From Ferroplasmaceae archaeon UBA567 (GTDB lineage Archaea > Thermoplasmatota > Thermoplasmata > Thermoplasmatales > Thermoplasmataceae): a stretch of DNA of 16,526 nucleotides. The stretch lies in assembly GCA_002505185.1 (NCBI GenBank), contig DAUP01000013.1, positions 1 to 16,526 on the forward strand, read 5' to 3'. The notes beneath the pieces are model-generated. The model was not told the DNA's origin, ran no database searches, and saw only the letters and a list, made by a program, of their open reading frames with translations. Below are positions 12,924-16,526 of the stretch, one piece after another. Both the position numbers and the translations under genes were made by a program. Numbering within the stretch: the first letter of the stretch is position 1; each line of letters starts with the position of its first letter.

Positions 12924-13664
12924 ATGACAAGAATGAACATTTCTGTAAAGAATCTTAAAGACGTAGTTGACATGCTGAGTACTGTTGTCACAGAAGCCAA
13001 ATTCAAAATAAGCCAGCAGGGCATATCTGTAAATGCTGTAGATCCGGCTCACGTAGCCATGGTTTCTCTGGAAATTCCCAAGGGTGTACTTTCTGAATAT
13101 GATATTGATAATGAGGAAGAGTTGTCCATGGATCTGGAAAAAGTAAAGGGGATTCTGAAACTTGCTTCTGGAAACGATTCCTTTATAATTACAAAGGATA
13201 AGGAAAAATTAAGATTCGAGATAGGCAACATTATCAAAAGCATTTCATTACTGGACAACAACCAGATAACTACACCCAGAGTCCCCCAGATTGTTGCAGA
13301 AGATTATATTGTGCTTAACAAAGGAGATCTTGAAAAGGGTTTAAGGGCAGCAGAGGATGTATCAGACGCCATAAGGTTGACTATGAACCCCGACAGTTTT
13401 TCAGCCAAATCAATGTCGGATGCAGATGAAAGTGAAATGATACTCCCAAAGGATATGCTTAAGGAAATTCAGTGCAAGGAATCAATAAAATCATCATATC
13501 CGCTTGAATACCTGCTTAAGTTTATGAAATCTGTATCTCCAAACGAGGAAATAAAACTTTCATTCAAAAGTGATTATCCACTTACTATAGAATTCAATTT
13601 GGGAACAGAATCTCCCGAGAGAATAAAAGGAAGATTTCTGCTTGCACCAAGAATGGAATCATAA
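12924..13664 (+). CDS. pcn: DNA polymerase sliding clamp PCNA
   Basis: 246 residues, the standard length for archaeal PCNA. The homotrimeric ring encircles DNA and tethers DNA polymerase, FEN1, ligase and other PIP-box partners. N-terminal features are AKFKISQQGISVNAVDPAHVAMVSLEI and a PCNA-typical acidic KVKGILKLA region. An interdomain connector with LLDNNQITTPRVPQI precedes the second domain. The C-terminus ends GRFLLAPRMES, where YLLAPRIE-like endings are usual. An alternative ATG three codons in is possible. A TATA box at the right distance supports the first. Its TAA is only two bases from the discriminator of the convergent tRNA-Arg, so their 3' ends nearly overlap. Confidence 0.97.
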   Translation: MTRMNISVKNLKDVVDMLSTVVTEAKFKISQQGISVNAVDPAHVAMVSLEIPKGVLSEYDIDNEEELSMDLEKVKGILKLASGNDSFIITKDKEKLRFEIGNIIKSISLLDNNQITTPRVPQIVAEDYIVLNKGDLEKGLRAAEDVSDAIRLTMNPDSFSAKSMSDADESEMILPKDMLKEIQCKESIKSSYPLEYLLKFMKSVSPNEEIKLSFKSDYPLTIEFNLGTESPERIKGRFLLAPRMES

Positions 13665-13666
13665 GG

Positions 13667-13741
13667 CGGGCACGAGGGGATTTGGACCCCTGATTTACAG
13701 CTTAGGAGGCTGTTGCCCTATCCATGCTAGGCCACGTGCCC
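13667..13741 (-). tRNA. tRNA-Arg (CCU)
   Basis: 75 bases on minus, no intron, CCA not encoded. Acceptor GGGCACG/CGTGCCC, D stem GCCT/GGGC, anticodon stem ACAGC/GCTGT around loop CTCCTAA, T arm AGGGG-TCCAAAT-CCCCT, and discriminator G. The anticodon CCT is at 13704-13706. It reads AGG, a codon used often in the neighbouring genes. Confidence 0.96.
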
Positions 13742-13766
13742 ATTTCATAGGTAATTAAACAAAGGC

Positions 13767-13774
13767 ATTTAATT
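13767..13774 (-). promoter_or_regulatory. TATA-like element of tRNA-Arg
   Basis: The minus strand reads AATTAAAT, 26-33 bases before the tRNA 5' end. A TTTATTTTTAC tract on the same strand just beyond (about 13787-13797) may end the riboflavin operon transcript. Confidence 0.4.
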
Positions 13775-13838
13775 TTTTTTAATTATTATGTAAAAATAAA
13801 TATTTACAGGAAGAATTTTACTGAGAAAATTATTTTAT

Positions 13839-14255
13839 TCAAAGGGATCTTAAACTTTTAACCATTTTAACGCAGCTTTCAACAGCATCCTTGGCCATTT
13901 CTATTCTTGCCTCTGCCTGAAGCCTGGATTCTCCTGATCCAGATATTCCAAGAGCCACGGGTTTTTCATATTCCAGGGACAAGTCTGTTATTTTTCTGGC
14001 AGCATTGTCCATAATGACTTTATGGTGGTCTGTTTCTCCCTTAATTACAGCACCCAGTGTGACAACCCCGTCAATGTCATCCATCTTCAGCAATTTCTTT
14101 ATTGCCAGAGGCATATCAAAGGTTCCCGGCACTCTGAAAACCTTATGCACATCCACAGAGAGAAAATCTGCATATTCTTTTGCTCTCTGCAGCATCATCA
14201 TTGTTATGTCATAGTTAAATTCCGATACAACTATTCCTATTCTAATTTTTTCCAT
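13839..14255 (-). CDS. ribH: 6,7-dimethyl-8-ribityllumazine synthase
   Basis: 138 residues. The enzyme condenses 5-amino-6-ribitylaminouracil with dihydroxybutanone phosphate to give lumazine, the direct precursor of riboflavin. Signature segments are VSEFNYDIT (10-18), RVPGTFDMPLAIKKL (41-55) and VTLGAVIKGETDHH (65-78), which holds the phosphate-binding and catalytic His residues. It is the last gene of the rib cluster. Its Shine-Dalgarno AGGTGAT (14261-14267) overlaps the TAG stop of riboflavin synthase, so the two are tightly coupled. The length is normal, and in this family the protein forms a pentamer or an icosahedral shell. Confidence 0.97.
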   Translation of the reverse strand: MEKIRIGIVVSEFNYDITMMMLQRAKEYADFLSVDVHKVFRVPGTFDMPLAIKKLLKMDDIDGVVTLGAVIKGETDHHKVIMDNAARKITDLSLEYEKPVALGISGSGESRLQAEARIEMAKDAVESCVKMVKSLRSL

Positions 14256-14265
14256 ATTTTATCAC

Positions 14266-14757
14266 CTAATGTCTATGTGAATAGCCATTGCTATCCATTG
14301 CCGGGCCTTTGTCATCAAATCCCTGCCTTAACCCTGCCCCAGCATTTGCAGTTAATTTTCCTGGATCAAAAAGCAGGTTATATGTATTTATGGCATGTTC
14401 CCTTGCTCTCCTGTCTGAAAGCCATGCCAGTTCTTTGTCATCCTTTGCCTCATCCTCATGAACAAAGACCTCTATAATATGCCTTTTTTCCTCTAGCTGA
14501 ACTTCCATTATTCCTGTTGAGGCAATCTGTGCAGACATCTTATCCACCGGCATTCCCCCTGGCATGCCCAGTGCCATTATTATATCACATTCGCCATCTT
14601 CAAAAAGAATTTTACAGGCAACCGGTATATCCTTTATGCCGGGCACGGTGTAACGAACTACTGTAAAGCCTGTGCCCATACTGTAAAGTTCATCAATAGC
14701 AGAAGAAGCCATGTCATATCTGGCAAATGTGGTATCAACTATGCCTATCTTTTTCAG
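14266..14757 (-). CDS. ribC: Archaeal-type riboflavin synthase, apparent CTG start
   Basis: 163 residues if read from CTG at 14755-14757. The archaeal enzyme is related to lumazine synthase, not to bacterial RibE, and dismutates two lumazines to riboflavin. The first ATG (14712) would remove KKIGIVDTTFARYD, the conserved first strand and active-site loop. The reading frame stays open up to the CTG, with a TAA two codons before it, so no ATG, GTG or TTG is available. A Shine-Dalgarno-like GGGGTGGT (14763-14770) ends five bases upstream. CTG overlaps the ribB TGA as CTGA, mirroring the usual ATGA/GTGA coupling. GMPGGMPVDKMS and the basic region DRRAREHAI are typical of the family. The product is certain; the start is strongly inferred. 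Confidence 0.93.
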   Translation of the reverse strand: MKKIGIVDTTFARYDMASSAIDELYSMGTGFTVVRYTVPGIKDIPVACKILFEDGECDIIMALGMPGGMPVDKMSAQIASTGIMEVQLEEKRHIIEVFVHEDEAKDDKELAWLSDRRAREHAINTYNLLFDPGKLTANAGAGLRQGFDDKGPAMDSNGYSHRH

Positions 14758-15431
14758 TAGTTACCACCCCACTGATTAAGTATTTCTTTCCCGGTAACAA
14801 ATCCATATCCATGTTCACTGGCATATTTCTCTGTTTTTTCTCTGCTCATTGACTTACCGTTATCATCCAGCATTTCCACTATAGTCGCACTTGGAATGAG
14901 ACCTGCCTGATCCATTAAGTATGTACTGAGCTCTGTATGCCCTTTCCTTTTTGAAAAATACCCTTTAGTTGCTATCAGGAGGTGTATATGCCCCGGTGTC
15001 CTGAATTTATGCCCAAAGTCCTGTGAAGTTAACCCCTTCTTCCTGATATTTCCTACAAATTCAGCAAATTCCCTCACTGTTGCCGCACGGTCCTTATCAG
15101 AAATCCCTGTGAATGTGTTCCTTGAATTTATTGTAATAGAAAAAGTGCTGTTTTTGTCGTATTTCATATCTGTAGCATCCAGTATTGATTTATCCATGTC
15201 CAGGCATTTTCTATAGAGGTCTTCTATATAGGGAATGTTCAGCATATCTGCGTCTTCCTCCTTGATTGTTGTACAGATCAGCCCTCCACCATCTTTCCTC
15301 ATAATTCGTATGAAATCCTTTGTAATGTACTCTGATGGAATAACTATATCTGTTTCTCCCTCTCTGTCGTCGGCATCAAAGATGAGAACAGGTTTTCCAT
15401 TTTTTAATAAATCTATTGCCTCCGAATACAT
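14754..15431 (-). CDS. ribB: 3,4-dihydroxy-2-butanone 4-phosphate synthase
   Basis: 225 residues, single domain with no GTP cyclohydrolase II fusion, as expected in archaea. It converts ribulose 5-phosphate to dihydroxybutanone phosphate and formate, feeding RibH. The metal-binding acidic loop DADDREGETD (19-28) is intact. The RTPGHIHLL and RKGHTELSTYLMDQAGL stretches supply the His and Glu ligands. A GGTGAT Shine-Dalgarno (15441-15446) is nine bases before the ATG. The gene follows the amidohydrolase by 39 bases. Its TGA overlaps the apparent CTG start of riboflavin synthase. Confidence 0.97.
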   Translation of the reverse strand: MYSEAIDLLKNGKPVLIFDADDREGETDIVIPSEYITKDFIRIMRKDGGGLICTTIKEEDADMLNIPYIEDLYRKCLDMDKSILDATDMKYDKNSTFSITINSRNTFTGISDKDRAATVREFAEFVGNIRKKGLTSQDFGHKFRTPGHIHLLIATKGYFSKRKGHTELSTYLMDQAGLIPSATIVEMLDDNGKSMSREKTEKYASEHGYGFVTGKEILNQWGGNY

Positions 15432-15470
15432 AGAGGCAGTATCACCGCAGATTATTTAATAGTTTGGTAT

Positions 15471-16478
15471 TTACTCATATTTGGTTATATTAATCGGGTT
15501 AAAATAATGTTTCTTTGTAACTATCTGATATTCGTTTAAAAGTACATTTTTGAAAAATATGTATTTTTCATCATATGCCATTCCACTTTTTTCCATAAAT
15601 TTCCTTGGGTTATCAATAGCGAACCTGAGTATTTCACTGGGGCTTATATAGGTATTAAATCTCTGATATCTGTAAAGAAAATCCATTTCGGCAAATAAAT
15701 CGGGTTCCGTAATAAACACATTATCTGTGCCCATCATCAGTTCTATCCCGGCTAATGTAAATTTTCCATAATCTGGCCTTTTTCCAAAAAATATGTTGGA
15801 TCGGGGTGTGATCACAATCGGTATATTTTTGGATTTAATTTTTTGAAGGTCGCTTTCATGAGCCTCAATTCCATGTACCAGAAAGTCAGGGTTCAAATTT
15901 AACACCCTGTCAATATCCTCCCTGACATTCTCACTGAAATGAAGGGCCATGATTTTATTGTTCTTTTTAGCAAGCATGCTGGCTTTAATCGCTTCCTCAT
16001 ATTCCATATCGGAGACCGAGCTCAAACCTATGCCATTGGCATTATCCAGTATTGCCTGTATACTCTCATTTTTGAAAGGCCTTCCAAGTACTACAGGCTT
16101 TATATATTCCCTATCCGTATGATTTATGAATTCAGCACCTTTGATCCCATTCTCTCTAAAGTCGAAGTATGACAGGATACCAGATTTTTCCATGAAGCTG
16201 GTTGAATTTTTTATTCCTCCCATTATAATGCCATCGGAAGAATTTTCCAGCTGCCTGTGTTTGAAACCTCCTGGCCCAACAATTTCTGGCAGCTCACCCC
16301 TGGGCTCGTCTTTGATAAAAGAATCACCGATATGTGTATGTGCGTTGACAGGCATCGGAATAAGGGTACCGTACATTCCATTATTTGCCACGCTGTCTGT
16401 AAAATTTGTTTCTTCGCCTACTGACAGTGTGCCTTTTCTCATCCTGCCATTATAATATATATTGCCTGTAAATATCAT
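15471..16478 (-). CDS. Amidohydrolase of the ATZ/TRZ deaminase type, first gene of the rib cluster in view
   Basis: 335 residues. Metal-dependent amidohydrolase barrel with the ATZ/TRZ-type set: HTH at 47-49, HFSE at 180-183 (metal His and proton-shuttling Glu), His202 in LVHG, TPRSN at 224-228 and Asp252 in GTDN. Relatives deaminate cytosine, guanine, triazines or adenosine derivatives. Position 39 bases ahead of ribB on the same strand suggests a pyrimidine-ring deaminase or hydrolase in riboflavin synthesis, which is inference. A strong GGTGAT Shine-Dalgarno (16484-16489) precedes the ATG, so the gene has a leader or continues an operon from outside the window. The chain is somewhat shorter than many deaminases of this group, but all metal-site motifs are present. 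Confidence 0.85.
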   Translation of the reverse strand: MIFTGNIYYNGRMRKGTLSVGEETNFTDSVANNGMYGTLIPMPVNAHTHIGDSFIKDEPRGELPEIVGPGGFKHRQLENSSDGIIMGGIKNSTSFMEKSGILSYFDFRENGIKGAEFINHTDREYIKPVVLGRPFKNESIQAILDNANGIGLSSVSDMEYEEAIKASMLAKKNNKIMALHFSENVREDIDRVLNLNPDFLVHGIEAHESDLQKIKSKNIPIVITPRSNIFFGKRPDYGKFTLAGIELMMGTDNVFITEPDLFAEMDFLYRYQRFNTYISPSEILRFAIDNPRKFMEKSGMAYDEKYIFFKNVLLNEYQIVTKKHYFNPINITKYE

Positions 16479-16526
16479 TTTGTATCACCGAATTCCCTTA
16501 AACAGGTATTATGTATATTTTTCACA

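Noticed and set aside
12526..12930. 134-codon minus-strand open frame across the gdhA end and pcn start
   Set aside because: It is antisense to gdhA and runs through the gdhA terminator and the pcn TATA box; no family resemblance.
14022..14477. 151-codon plus-strand open frame across ribH and riboflavin synthase
   Set aside because: It is antisense to two well-conserved genes, and its translation is rich in His, Cys and Pro as expected for a shadow frame.
16126..16455. 109-codon plus-strand open frame opposite the amidohydrolase
   Set aside because: It lies wholly within a gene with intact catalytic motifs and shows no promoter or ribosome site.
1..16526. CRISPR array or rRNA genes
   Set aside because: No regularly spaced repeats and no conserved rRNA segments were seen on either strand.

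Overview
The window is from an archaeon, most probably an acidophilic member of the Thermoplasmatales (a Ferroplasma- or Acidiplasma-like genome). The direct evidence is the information-processing set: TFB, ribosomal protein S3Ae, an archaeal NMD3 homologue, PCNA, and a tRNA-Met whose intron folds into an archaeal bulge-helix-bulge. The DNA is AT-rich. Most first genes of transcription units have a TATA-like box about 25 bases before the start codon, as expected for leaderless mRNAs. Genes inside operons are instead preceded by GGTGAT-type Shine-Dalgarno sequences. The genus is inference, not observation.

Layout. 2-196 is the C-terminal end of a TFB gene. 227-1543 (minus) is a two-gene unit: the glutaminase subunit of split GMP synthase, then a tRNA m1A methyltransferase. 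1744-2349 is an unrecognised gene. 2395-2793 is a divergent DtxR-family regulator with a 15-base palindrome between its TATA box and start. 2794-3363 (minus) is a histidine phosphatase, divergent from a 638-residue thioredoxin-domain (DUF255/YyaL-like) protein at 3455-5371. An intron-containing elongator tRNA-Met (5473-5561) lies just downstream of rps3ae (5573-6205), both on minus. 6385-8657 (minus) holds nmd3 followed by arginine deiminase.

8658-10888 is the accessory part. It starts with about 570 bases of non-coding sequence holding decayed fragments that look like two different transposases. A compact three-gene minus-strand operon follows (10408 to 9231), made of a 92-residue beta-rich protein, a 170-residue orphan and a HEPN-domain protein. 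Another roughly 480 bases without a clear gene reach the 3' end of tRNA-Gly(CCC). This operon is the best candidate for an undescribed system.

10889-13741 returns to core genes: tRNA-Gly, a DUF2250 winged-helix-like protein, glutamate dehydrogenase, PCNA, and tRNA-Arg(CCU) two bases beyond the PCNA stop. 13839-16478 (minus) is a riboflavin cluster: an ATZ/TRZ-type amidohydrolase, ribB, archaeal riboflavin synthase and ribH. Two points stand out there. Riboflavin synthase appears to start at CTG, and the leading amidohydrolase has deaminase-type metal-site motifs, so it is a candidate for the poorly assigned pyrimidine deaminase step of the archaeal pathway.
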